Made by a program: the position numbers and the translations under genes
Assembly: GCA_945886995.1 (NCBI GenBank)
Contig: CAMCZJ010000010.1
Location: forward strand, 1 to 25,947
Direction of reading: 5' to 3'
Origin: Asaia bogorensis
Lineage (GTDB): Bacteria; Pseudomonadota; Alphaproteobacteria; Acetobacterales; Acetobacteraceae
Length of the DNA: 25,947 bases
In this document: positions 1 through 6,363 of the stretch, in pieces
Layout of the letters: each line of letters starts with the position of its first letter
Position numbering within the stretch: position 1 is the first letter of the stretch
Notes under the pieces: generated by a model
What the model was told of the DNA's origin: nothing
What the model saw: the letters and a program-made list of their open reading frames with translations, nothing else
Databases searched by the model: none

Positions 1-174
1 GGCGCCGGCCATGTGATTGGCGGCTGGGATCAGGGCTTTGCCGGCATGAAGGTGGGCGGGCAGCGCACACTGATCATCCCGCCGGAACTTGGCTACGGGG
101 CGCGCGGTGCGGGTGGTGTGATCCCGCCGAATGCGACGCTGATATTTGAGGTTGAATTGCTTGGTGTGGATTAA
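1..174 (+). CDS. FKBP-type peptidyl-prolyl cis-trans isomerase, C-terminal part
   Basis: Only the last 57 codons are in the window; the gene starts upstream. The reading frame begins at base 1 and ends at TAA 172-174. FKBP enzymes catalyse cis-trans isomerisation of Xaa-Pro peptide bonds during protein folding. The visible part carries the family's C-terminal core: VIGGWDQGF, then GMKVGGQRTLIIPPELGYG, then GVIPPNATLIFEVELL. These correspond to the central helix, the flap with its Tyr, and the last strand of the domain. The protein ends directly after the domain. Whether it has a signal peptide or lies in the cytoplasm cannot be judged without the N-terminus. It is followed by a strong hairpin at 212-239. 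Family assignment is secure; the subtype is not. Confidence 0.92.
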   Translation, partial: GAGHVIGGWDQGFAGMKVGGQRTLIIPPELGYGARGAGGVIPPNATLIFEVELLGVD

Positions 175-211
175 GGCATAACCGCCACGCATTCGCGCGG
201 CGGTCTCATGC

Positions 212-239
212 AGCGTGATCCGGCCTGACGGATCACGCT
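212..239 (+). terminator. Hairpin between convergent genes (likely terminator)
   Basis: A perfect 11-bp inverted repeat (AGCGTGATCCG, 6-nt loop, CGGATCACGCT) lies between the FKBP gene (+) and the convergent FkbM gene (-). On the + strand it is followed only by a weak T-containing stretch (GATTTTCAATT), so it may work on both strands, or need Rho, or simply protect 3' ends. Confidence 0.6.
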
Positions 240-276
240 AGATTTTCAATTGACGACTGATTGGCTATGGTTCCGT

Positions 277-1086
277 TCAACCCAGCAGCGGATGGGGCTC
301 GAAGGTATTCGTTATCTCAACCCCACCCGGGATCTCCGCAGGGGCTTGTTCGCGTGGCAGGCAAAACAGGTGAAAGCCGGGGATCTCAGAAAAAACATTC
401 TCGGTTTCGCCGGCGATGTTGTTCGGATTGAACAAATGGGGCAGGTGCCACCAGATGCGGTATTCCAGATCAAGCAAGGTCGCGATCAGCGCCACGTGAT
501 TTTCTGTTTTGTTGTCCTTGGTGTAAATCGCCGGGCGGAAGCGCTCAATGGTCTGCCGCGCCCCTTCCAGCACTTCCTTTTCAATTCCCTCGGCATTGAT
601 CTTAATGAGGTGGCAAGCCGGCAGCATCATATTGTCCAGGGTGACCATATCCACCACATCATCATCGGCGTCGTCAGGCTCGGCGCCGTCATCATTGCTG
701 GGCGACTGCCTGGCCTGCCCGGCCTCGGCACCCACAGCCAAGCATTGCGTATCCGTATTCTCAATGCCATTCAGCGCGAGATTGGCGGAGAGCATCTGGA
801 ATTTGACGCGGTCTGGTTCAAAGGCCAGGACACCGCCCCTGTCACCAACAAGCTTGGCAAGATGCAGGGTTTGGGCGCCGATATTGGAACCCACTTCAAC
901 AACCAGCATTCCAGGCTTTATCACGTCATTGAATAGCTCAGCTTCAATCTCGGCAAACTCGCCATAACGATCAAGGGATTTTCCAGTATATTCATCGCGT
1001 ATATCGTAAAGCATCACGCCTTGTCGGCAATGCTTCAGGCGCAAATGCGGGGTTGGCAGCGTGACGCTGGCCAGTTTTTCCATCAT
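277..1086 (-). CDS. FkbM-family SAM-dependent methyltransferase
   Basis: 269 residues. The FkbM family transfers a methyl group from SAM, usually to a hydroxyl of a sugar or secondary metabolite; the substrate here is unknown. The SAM-binding loop VEVGSNIGA is at about residues 63-71, the acidic strand end FEPD at 89-92, VDMVTLDN at 145-152, and the family motif LIKINAEGIEKEVLEGA at 160-176. That last motif usually reads KIDVEG, so Asp is replaced by Asn. An acidic, low-complexity stretch (about 129-146, rich in Asp/Glu) sits between strands and looks like an insertion. There is no signal peptide or membrane segment, so it is probably cytoplasmic. Two consecutive ATG codons (1084-1086 and 1081-1083) can serve as the start. 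It is a single gene, divergent from tlyA, with no glycan genes nearby to suggest a substrate. Confidence 0.85.
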   Translation of the reverse strand: MMEKLASVTLPTPHLRLKHCRQGVMLYDIRDEYTGKSLDRYGEFAEIEAELFNDVIKPGMLVVEVGSNIGAQTLHLAKLVGDRGGVLAFEPDRVKFQMLSANLALNGIENTDTQCLAVGAEAGQARQSPSNDDGAEPDDADDDVVDMVTLDNMMLPACHLIKINAEGIEKEVLEGARQTIERFRPAIYTKDNKTENHVALIATLLDLEYRIWWHLPHLFNPNNIAGETENVFSEIPGFHLFCLPREQAPAEIPGGVEITNTFEPHPLLG

Positions 1087-1187
1087 GACAACTCGCTTTC
1101 TTGAACCGATTCTGAAAGATTCTATCAGTCATCCCCGCCCTGCGCCATTCCTTTCACTCGGCAAAGCCCTTCAGGAACGCCCCCCGC

Positions 1188-1934
1188 ATGACCCGCCCCC
1201 CCAAACAGCGCGCTGATCTTTTGCTGGTGGCCTTGGGTTTGGCGGAAAGCCGCGCCAGGGCGCAGGCGCTGATCCTGGCCGGCAAGGTCTTCAGCGATGC
1301 CAAGCGCGTGGAGAAGGCGGGCGATCTGCTGGCGGATGGCGCACCGATTGAAGTGCGCGGCCAGGATCACCCCTGGGTCTCGCGCGGGGGGCTCAAGCTG
1401 GCCCATGCGCTGGCGCATTTCGGGCTGAAGCCGGAAGGCCGGGTTTGCCTTGATCTGGGCGCCTCCACGGGGGGATTCACCGATGTGCTACTGCAGCACG
1501 ACGCGGCCAAGGTCTATGCGGTGGATGTTGGGCATGGGCAATTGGCCTGGAAGCTCCGGCAGGACCCGCGCGTGGTGGTGCTGGAAAAGACCAATGCGCG
1601 CTATCTGGATGCCAAGGCCATCCCGCAGGCCATTGGCGCCCTGGTCTGTGATGCGTCCTTCATCGGCCTTCGCACCATCCTGCCGGCACCGCTCGCGCTA
1701 TGCGCGCCGGGTGCCTTTGCGGTGGCACTGATCAAGCCGCAGTTCGAAGCAGGGCCAAGCCAAGTCGGCAAGGGTGGCGTGGTGCGCGACCCTGCGCTCC
1801 ATCGCAGCATTTGCGCCATGATCGCTGATTGGTGGGCGACGCTTCCCGGCTGGCAGGTGCTTGGCATCACCGAAAGCCCCATCACCGGGCCAGAGGGCAA
1901 CAAGGAATTCCTCATCGCCGCGCGCCGGGCATGA
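1188..1934 (+). CDS. tlyA: TlyA-family rRNA 2'-O-methyltransferase (S4 + FtsJ domains)
   Basis: 248 residues, normal for the family. TlyA proteins methylate ribose 2'-OH groups of rRNA (C1920 of 23S, and in long forms also C1409 of 16S) and are often misannotated as hemolysins. An N-terminal S4 RNA-binding domain covers about residues 5-65. It is followed by VSRGGLKL and an FtsJ/RrmJ-like methyltransferase domain with the SAM loop DLGASTGGF (89-97). The K-D-K-E catalytic tetrad can be read as Lys70, Asp155 (CDASF), Lys183 (IKPQFE) and Glu240 (GNKEF). The ATG at 1188 puts the S4 domain directly at the N-terminus, as expected. In many alphaproteobacteria tlyA lies next to dxs; here it stands before ndk with an 83-bp gap. 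Confidence 0.93.
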   Translation: MTRPPKQRADLLLVALGLAESRARAQALILAGKVFSDAKRVEKAGDLLADGAPIEVRGQDHPWVSRGGLKLAHALAHFGLKPEGRVCLDLGASTGGFTDVLLQHDAAKVYAVDVGHGQLAWKLRQDPRVVVLEKTNARYLDAKAIPQAIGALVCDASFIGLRTILPAPLALCAPGAFAVALIKPQFEAGPSQVGKGGVVRDPALHRSICAMIADWWATLPGWQVLGITESPITGPEGNKEFLIAARRA

Positions 1935-2017
1935 GCCATCTAGGGCAGGGCTTGCGCAAGCCGCTCATCCCGCCTATCCGCCCCCATCCTTTTCAAGACA
2001 TTCAGGGGTTAGTCACC

Positions 2018-2440
2018 ATGGCCATCGAACGCACCTTCAGCATCATCAAGCCGGATGCTACGCGCCGGAATCTGACCGGCAAGATCAATGCGGTGTTTGA
2101 AGACGCAGGGCTCAGCATCGTGGCACAAAAGCGCATCCACATGACCCAAGCCCAGGCCGAAAACTTCTATGGCGTGCATCGTGAACGCCCGTTTTTCAAG
2201 GATCTGGTGTCCTTCATGACCTCGGGCCCCGTGGTGGTGCAAGTGCTGGAAGGCGAAGGCGCCGTTGCCCGGAATCGCGAATTGATGGGGGCCACTAACC
2301 CCGCCAATGCCGCCCCCGGCACCATTCGCAAGCTTTTTGCCGAAAGCATTGAAGCCAATTCCGTGCATGGGTCGGACAGCGCGGAAAACGCCGCCATTGA
2401 AATTGCATATTTCTTCGCCGGTAGCGAAATCGTCGGCTGA
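2018..2440 (+). CDS. ndk: Nucleoside diphosphate kinase
   Basis: 140 residues, the usual length. The enzyme transfers the gamma phosphate of NTPs to NDPs through a phosphohistidine and balances cytoplasmic NTP and dNTP pools. The N-terminus MAIERTFSIIKPDA contains the nucleotide-contacting Lys11. The active-site segment NSVHGSDS carries the catalytic His117, and the ExxYFF element is seen near the C-terminus. The ATG at 2018, preceded by an AGGGG stretch, gives the conserved N-terminus. An open frame continues upstream but overlaps tlyA and matches nothing. It follows tlyA and precedes an EAL-domain gene; a hairpin at 2452-2476 suggests that transcription ends or is attenuated after ndk. Confidence 0.97.
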   Translation: MAIERTFSIIKPDATRRNLTGKINAVFEDAGLSIVAQKRIHMTQAQAENFYGVHRERPFFKDLVSFMTSGPVVVQVLEGEGAVARNRELMGATNPANAAPGTIRKLFAESIEANSVHGSDSAENAAIEIAYFFAGSEIVG

Positions 2441-2451
2441 AACCGCCCCCC

Positions 2452-2476
2452 CCGCCGTGGTATTCAACCGCGGCGG
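2452..2476 (+). terminator. Hairpin downstream of ndk
   Basis: CCGCCGTGG, a 7-nt loop and CCGCGGCGG form a 9-bp GC-rich stem with one G-U wobble, 12 bases after the ndk stop codon and preceded by a run of eight C. No U-tract follows, so a true intrinsic terminator is uncertain. Confidence 0.45.
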
Positions 2477-2536
2477 TAACCAGCCCGTAAGGTGTTACAG
2501 TGTTTAATGCGCCCTCAGCTAAGTGAGGATGCGGGC

Positions 2537-3358
2537 ATGAGTGACAGGGCTGGCAGTCAATGGGACCGGGCGGCGGCGGGGCTTGAGCTTGCCCATTCGC
2601 CGGCGGAACTCCGCCAGGGCATTGCGCAGGCACTGGCCAATAATGGCGCCGGGCTCAGGCTTGATTTGCAGCCTGTATGCAGCGCCAATGGTCTGGAAAC
2701 CGTGGGCTATGAGGCGCTGCTGCGCTGGGTGCATCCCGATCTCGGCCCAATCCTGGCCATGGAAGCGGTGAATGCCGCAACCCAGGCTGGGCTCGCTGGG
2801 GCCTTGGACCGGTGGGTATTCGCCGAAGCCTGCCGGATCAGGGCGCGCTGGCCGCGTTCCGCCCCCTATATCTCGGTCAATATCACCGCCGAAGCCTTTC
2901 TGCGTGGCGATGGCACGGCACTGATGCGCCGCGCCCTTCATGAGGCGAATACAGACCCGCGTGGCGTGGTGGTGGAAATGCCGGCCAATGCGGTTTCGCT
3001 CTGGCATGATGCGGCGACCAATTTGGCTGCGGGGCTGCGCGGCCTTGGCGTGGTCGCGGCGCTGGATGATTTCGGCGTGGCCCGCGGCACGATCCTGGCG
3101 CTGAGGGCGATACCCTTCCCCATGGTGAAGCTGCATCCAAGCCTGTGTGCCGGGCTGGATGGCGAAAGCATGGCCGCGCGTCGGGCGCTGACCCTTACCG
3201 CCAGCCAGGTGGAAGCCGCCCATGCACTTGGCACCGTTGTGGTGGCGAAAAGCGTGGAAACCTTGGCGCAGCTCCGCGCCCTGGAAAAGGCGGGCTGCGA
3301 TGCCATGCAGGGCTGGCTGCTGGGTCGACCGGGTAAAGTGCCTAATCTGGCCGAATAG
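2537..3358 (+). CDS. Stand-alone EAL-domain protein, probably not an active phosphodiesterase
   Basis: 273 residues from the ATG at 2537, which has a good ribosome site (GAGGA, 7 nt upstream). A GTG 45 bases further up is possible but has no such site. One EAL domain fills residues about 40-265; there is no GGDEF domain, sensor domain or membrane segment. EAL domains hydrolyse or bind cyclic di-GMP. The EALLR motif (Glu59), Asn115 in VNIT, Glu147, the DDFG aspartates (177-178), Lys198 and Gln258 (QGWLLGRP) are present. The motif normally reading AEGVET is AKSVET here (Lys238 replaces Glu). VKID has become VKLH, and the usual second Glu of LEITE is missing. The lost Glu is generally considered catalytic, so I infer a c-di-GMP-binding or protein-interaction role. 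The gene is monocistronic as far as can be seen. Confidence 0.85.
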   Translation: MSDRAGSQWDRAAAGLELAHSPAELRQGIAQALANNGAGLRLDLQPVCSANGLETVGYEALLRWVHPDLGPILAMEAVNAATQAGLAGALDRWVFAEACRIRARWPRSAPYISVNITAEAFLRGDGTALMRRALHEANTDPRGVVVEMPANAVSLWHDAATNLAAGLRGLGVVAALDDFGVARGTILALRAIPFPMVKLHPSLCAGLDGESMAARRALTLTASQVEAAHALGTVVVAKSVETLAQLRALEKAGCDAMQGWLLGRPGKVPNLAE

Positions 3359-3390
3359 ACAGCGCGCCTTTCGTCAGCCACGCCGAACAT

Positions 3391-3414
3391 GAAAAAGGGC
3401 GGCCCATGCCGCCC
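3391..3414 (-). terminator. Intrinsic terminator of the purM-purN-oxidase subunit operon
   Basis: Read on the minus strand, GGGCGGC, a 4-nt loop (ATGG) and GCCGCCC form a perfect 7-bp GC stem, followed at once by TTTTTC (bases 3396-3391). This is a classical intrinsic terminator, 27 bases beyond the stop codon of the small gene at 3442. It also faces the convergent EAL gene. Confidence 0.85.
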
Positions 3415-3441
3415 CCGCATCATCGCTTTCTGAAAAGCGCT

Positions 3442-3597
3442 TCAGACCAAAAACACCGCCATAAGGACAAGCACCACCACCACAGCCCCTGTGGACCAGG
3501 TGACAAAGCGCGTGAAGCCGTCCCAGCTATTGCTGCGCTCCGCCAGAATATCGGCGGATTTCACTTCAACAAAATCAAAATGCTCTGTAGCGTCCAT
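3442..3597 (-). CDS. aa3-type cytochrome c oxidase subunit IV-like small membrane protein
   Basis: A 51-residue protein: a hydrophilic N-terminus (MDATEHFDFVEVKSADILAE), then WDGFTRFVTWST, then one hydrophobic helix of about 15-17 residues reaching the C-terminus. The W-x-x-F-T-R-F-x-x-W pattern just before a single transmembrane helix is typical of the bacterial aa3 cytochrome c oxidase subunit IV family (COX4_pro_2), a roughly 50-residue peripheral helix of the oxidase in Rhodobacter and Paracoccus. Its exact role there is unclear. The ATG has a strong ribosome site (AGAGGA, 5 nt spacing) and lies only 16 bases after the purN stop on the same strand; an intrinsic terminator follows. It is therefore very probably the last gene of the purM-purN operon, separate from any cox genes in this window. 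Confidence 0.85.
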   Translation of the reverse strand: MDATEHFDFVEVKSADILAERSNSWDGFTRFVTWSTGAVVVVLVLMAVFLV

Positions 3598-3613
3598 GAC
3601 TTTCCTCTGCGCT

Positions 3614-4300
3614 TTACCGATTGGCCTGTTTTGTAGAAAGCAAAGCGGCGCGCGGCAAGGGGTTCAGTAGCGAATCAGGCGCATATTCCGCAGCATTGAT
3701 TACTGCGCGCCCCGCTTCCACCCTGACGCGCCCCGCCGCCAACCATGAAAGCGCAGCAGGGTAGATCTGGTGTTCGGCGGCAAGCACCCGCGCGGCCAGG
3801 CCGGCTTCCGTATCGCCAGGCAGAACCGGCACCGCAGCCTGGGCGAGGATTGGCCCCTCATCCACCCCGGCGGTCACCATATGCACGGTGCAGCCATGCA
3901 GCCGAACCCCTGCGGCCAAGGCGCGCGCATGGGTATCCAGCCCTGGAAAGGCCGGCAGCAGGGATGGGTGGACATTGATCAACCGCCCTTCCCAGCGGCG
4001 CACGAAATCCGCCGTCAGCACGCGCATGAAGCCAGCGAGCGCAATGATTTCAACGCCGTGCTTGGCCAATTCCGCTTCCATAGCGGCCTCAAAACCTGCC
4101 CGGTCGCCCTTGAAGGCGCGGCTTTCCACCACGGCGGTGGGCACCCCCTTCGCTGCGGCAAAGCCAAGCCCCGCCGCATCGGAGCGGTTGGAAAGGACAA
4201 GGACCGGTTCGGCGGGGTAATCCGGCCCGGCCGCTTCCAGAATGGCCGCCATATTGGACCCGCGCCCTGAAATCAGCAGGGCGAGCCGCGCCCGCTTCAT
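3614..4300 (-). CDS. purN: Phosphoribosylglycinamide formyltransferase (GART)
   Basis: 228 residues. It transfers the formyl group of 10-formyl-THF to GAR, giving FGAR, the third step of purine synthesis in the cytoplasm. The phosphate-binding loop LISGRGSNM is at about residues 9-17. INVHPSLLPAF (108-118) holds the catalytic Asn109 and His111, and VTAGVDEGPILAQ (142-154) holds Asp147; these match the E. coli Asn106/His108/Asp144 triad. The start chosen is the ATG at 4300, whose ATGA overlaps the purM stop codon (TGA, 4299-4297) and implies translational coupling. An in-frame ATG at 4312 would add four residues inside purM. The C-terminal tail beyond about residue 205 is longer than the E. 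coli enzyme (212 residues). Confidence 0.96.
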   Translation of the reverse strand: MKRARLALLISGRGSNMAAILEAAGPDYPAEPVLVLSNRSDAAGLGFAAAKGVPTAVVESRAFKGDRAGFEAAMEAELAKHGVEIIALAGFMRVLTADFVRRWEGRLINVHPSLLPAFPGLDTHARALAAGVRLHGCTVHMVTAGVDEGPILAQAAVPVLPGDTEAGLAARVLAAEHQIYPAALSWLAAGRVRVEAGRAVINAAEYAPDSLLNPLPRAALLSTKQANR

Positions 4301-5373
4301 GCGCGTGGCCAAGCCTGGGGCAGATTCTGGATGCGGATGCCTGGCGGACCAGCTGAGGCTTCCAAATGGCCGATGCGGAAGGGTGTTTCGCCTGCGCCGG
4401 TCAGGGACTGCATCGCGGCGTCTGCCCCAGTTTCAGGGACCGCCAGCACCATGCCAAGCCCGCAATTGAAGACGCGCAGCATTTCATCTGCGCTGACATT
4501 GCCAGCTTCGGCCAGAAAGGCAAAAACCGGCGGGACAGGCCAGCTTCCGGCTTCCAGCACTGCCGTCACGCCTGCCGGCAGCACGCGCGGCAGATTGCCG
4601 GGCAGGCCGCCGCCGGTGATATGCGCCACCGCATGCAGCAGGCCCGCGCGATGCAGGGCAAGCAGCGGCTTCACATAAATGCGGGTTGGCGCCAGCAGGG
4701 CCTCGCCTAGCTTTTTCCCAGGCGCGAAGGGCGCGGCGTCGGTAAGGGTCAGGTCGCGCGCGGCCAGAATTCGCCGCACCAAGGAAAACCCGTTGGAATG
4801 CACCCCGGAAGACCCAAGCCCGATCAATATATCCCCAGGCGCGACACCGGCGGGCAATAATCGCCCTCGTTCTGCGGCGCCGACCGAAAACCCGGCCAGA
4901 TCATAATCCTCGGCGGCATACATGCCGGGCATTTCAGCGGTCTCCCCGCCCACCAGCGCGCAGCCCGCCTGGCGGCAGCCTTCGGCAATCCCGCTGATCA
5001 CGGCACTGGCCTGTTTCACGTGCAACTTGCCAGTGGCGAAATAATCCAGGAAAAACAGAGGCTCAGCACCCTGCACCACCAGATCATTCACGCACATGGC
5101 CACCAGATCTATCCCGACGGTGTCGTGAATCCCCGCTTCGATCGCCACGCGGAGCTTGGTGCCCACGCCATCGGTGGAAGAAACCAGCACCGGGTCCGTG
5201 AAGCCGGCCGCTTTTGGGTCAAACAGGGCGCCAAAACCGCCCAAGCCGCCCATGACGCCAGACCGATTGGTCGCACGCGCCAGCGGCTTGATGGCTTCCA
5301 CCATGGCGTCGCCAGCCTCGATATCCACGCCCGCTTCGCGGTAGGTGAGGCTTTGGGTGTTGGAACTGGTCAG
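4297..5373 (-). CDS. purM: Phosphoribosylformylglycinamidine cyclo-ligase (AIR synthetase), probable CTG start
   Basis: 358 residues with the CTG start proposed here, 343 with the nearest GTG (5328). The enzyme closes the imidazole ring of AIR in an ATP-dependent reaction, the fifth step of purine synthesis. Visible motifs are VDIEAGDAMV near the N-terminus, SSTDGVGTKLR (ATP/metal-binding), VNDLVVQGAEP, GGETAEMPGMY, GLGSSGVHSNGFSLVR and ITGGGLPGN, in the order found in the PurM family. The GTG at 5328 lies inside the conserved segment LTYREAGVDIEAG, so starting there would cut it. The frame stays open upstream but has no ATG, GTG or TTG. A strong ribosome site (GGGAGG, 5379-5384) stands 5 nt before an in-frame CTG, giving an N-terminus (M)TSSNTQSLTYREAG like that of other PurM proteins. 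It is first in an operon with purN. Confidence 0.95.
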   Translation of the reverse strand: MTSSNTQSLTYREAGVDIEAGDAMVEAIKPLARATNRSGVMGGLGGFGALFDPKAAGFTDPVLVSSTDGVGTKLRVAIEAGIHDTVGIDLVAMCVNDLVVQGAEPLFFLDYFATGKLHVKQASAVISGIAEGCRQAGCALVGGETAEMPGMYAAEDYDLAGFSVGAAERGRLLPAGVAPGDILIGLGSSGVHSNGFSLVRRILAARDLTLTDAAPFAPGKKLGEALLAPTRIYVKPLLALHRAGLLHAVAHITGGGLPGNLPRVLPAGVTAVLEAGSWPVPPVFAFLAEAGNVSADEMLRVFNCGLGMVLAVPETGADAAMQSLTGAGETPFRIGHLEASAGPPGIRIQNLPQAWPRA

Positions 5374-5378
5374 GGCGA

Positions 5379-5384
5379 CCTCCC
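5379..5384 (-). promoter_or_regulatory. Ribosome binding site that fixes the purM start
   Basis: GGGAGG on the minus strand, 5 nt before an in-frame CTG (5373-5371). No ATG, GTG or TTG in the purM frame lies at a suitable distance. The nearby ATG and TTG (both upstream of this site) are in other frames. Confidence 0.65.
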
Positions 5385-5403
5385 ATTTGATACAATGAGC
5401 TGT

Positions 5404-5413
5404 CGCTATAGCG
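5404..5413. repeat. 10-bp perfect palindrome upstream of purM
   Basis: CGCTATAGCG lies about 30 bases before the purM start, at the edge of the tandem repeats. It contains CTATAG/TATAGC, which could serve as a -10 element of a purM promoter or as an operator half. No clear -35 element was found, so this is only a candidate. Confidence 0.3.
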
Positions 5414-5585
5414 CCTGATCCGCGTAGGTGGAATCACCGAAGCGGTGAATCAGTCGCTCAAACTAAGGTAAGCGCCTGATCCGCGTAGGTGGGAAGCCGA
5501 AGCGGTGAATCAGTCGCTCAAACTAAGGTAAGCGCCTGATCCACGTAGGTGGGAAGCCGAAGCGGTGAATCAGTCGCTCAAACTA
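5411..5585. repeat. Three tandem ~60-bp palindromic repeats
   Basis: Copy 1 is 5411-5471, copy 2 is 5472-5531, and copy 3 is 5532-5585 (truncated at its right end). Copies 2 and 3 differ at one base before copy 3 ends (CCGCGTAGG versus CCACGTAGG). Copy 1 has GGAATCACCG where the others have GGGAAGCCG. Within each unit AGCGCCTGATCCGC and GCGGTGAATCAGTCGCT are imperfect inverted arms (in copy 2: 5471-5484 and 5502-5518), so each unit can fold into a hairpin. Copy 1 also holds a small perfect hairpin, TCACCG-AAG-CGGTGA. The array fills most of the 279-bp gap between divergent purM and the DUF2066-like gene. No open frame of note is present. The function is unknown. Confidence 0.9.
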
Positions 5586-5652
5586 GAGTCTTTGCGTGAG
5601 CCGTCAGGGCGGTTCAGGCTATAACGCTGCAAAGCGCGAAGGGAAGGCTTGG

Positions 5653-6363
5653 ATGTTGAATCGCCACTCCTTGTGGTTGGCCGGAAGGAGATATGCGGCG
5701 GCGGCTTTCGCAAGCTTCTGGCTGCTCCTGACCGTGCCGCCCGCCCTGGCGCAAACCGCCGATATGGGCGCGCTGACGCAACGCGGCGTCCCTGTAGATG
5801 CTACCGCGGAAAATGGTGTGGTGGCGCAAGAACGTGCCTTCTCCGCTGGCCGCCGCACCGCCTGGGATCGCATTCAGGGCATGTTCAGCACCGCGCGCCG
5901 CCCAACTGATGTGGAGCTTGATCGGATGGTGCGTTCCATTGTGATTGAACAGGAAATCACCAGCCCACAGCGCTATAGCGGGCGGCTGACCATCCAATTC
6001 GATCCAGAATCAGTCAGAAGCTTTGTTGATGGCGGTGAGGTGCAAACCGCCACGCAGCCCGCCGGGCCGGTGCCTGACGCGCCCGTCCGGGTCACACAAC
6101 CCACCCCCGTTTTGGCCACACTCGAAGCGGTGGCGCGCTACGGGTCCTTGAATGACTGGCTGGAAATCCGCCGCCGTGCGGCCGCCGCGGGCGTGAAGCT
6201 TGATGTGGTTGGGATCAGCAGTGATCGCGCGCGGCTCACGCTTGGGCTTCGCATCCCTGTCGGCTTGGCGCCGGAGGCTTTGGGCCAGCATGGGCTGCGC
6301 TTGGCCCCGGGCAGTGGAGCGCCCAATGATCAATGGCGGCTTGGTCTTGCCGGACGGTCCTGA
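5653..6363 (+). CDS. Exported DUF2066-like protein
   Basis: 236 residues from the ATG at 5653; an ATG at 5596 would add 19 residues in front of the signal peptide. Residues 1-33 form a signal peptide: basic start, hydrophobic stretch AAAAFASFWLLLTV, and a likely cleavage site ALA|Q. The mature start VPVDATAENGVVAQERAFSAG resembles the opening strand and helix of DUF2066 proteins. The later segment YSGRLTIQFDPESVRSFV fits their conserved strand. I recognise this by pattern only. It seems shorter than DUF2066 proteins I know, with a Pro/Thr-rich linker (about 130-152) and a small C-terminal domain. It is first in the run leading to the CDP-alcohol transferase, PerM-like and hdaA genes, and its 3' end overlaps the next start by 38 bases. 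No enzymatic role is known. Confidence 0.7.
   Translation: MLNRHSLWLAGRRYAAAAFASFWLLLTVPPALAQTADMGALTQRGVPVDATAENGVVAQERAFSAGRRTAWDRIQGMFSTARRPTDVELDRMVRSIVIEQEITSPQRYSGRLTIQFDPESVRSFVDGGEVQTATQPAGPVPDAPVRVTQPTPVLATLEAVARYGSLNDWLEIRRRAAAAGVKLDVVGISSDRARLTLGLRIPVGLAPEALGQHGLRLAPGSGAPNDQWRLGLAGRS

Noticed and set aside
250..936. 228-codon open frame on the + strand opposite the FkbM gene
   Set aside because: The minus strand encodes the full set of FkbM motifs; the + strand product shows none.
2492..2536. GTG start of the EAL gene at 2492
   Set aside because: It adds 15 residues without a ribosome site, while the ATG at 2537 has GAGGA at proper spacing.
5411..5585. CRISPR array or plasmid-type iterons
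   Set aside because: The units abut directly without unique spacers, there are only three, and no cas or replication initiator gene is nearby.
5374..5652. Purine riboswitch or tRNA in the large gap before purM
   Set aside because: No conserved purine-riboswitch core or cloverleaf could be found; the space is occupied by the tandem repeats.
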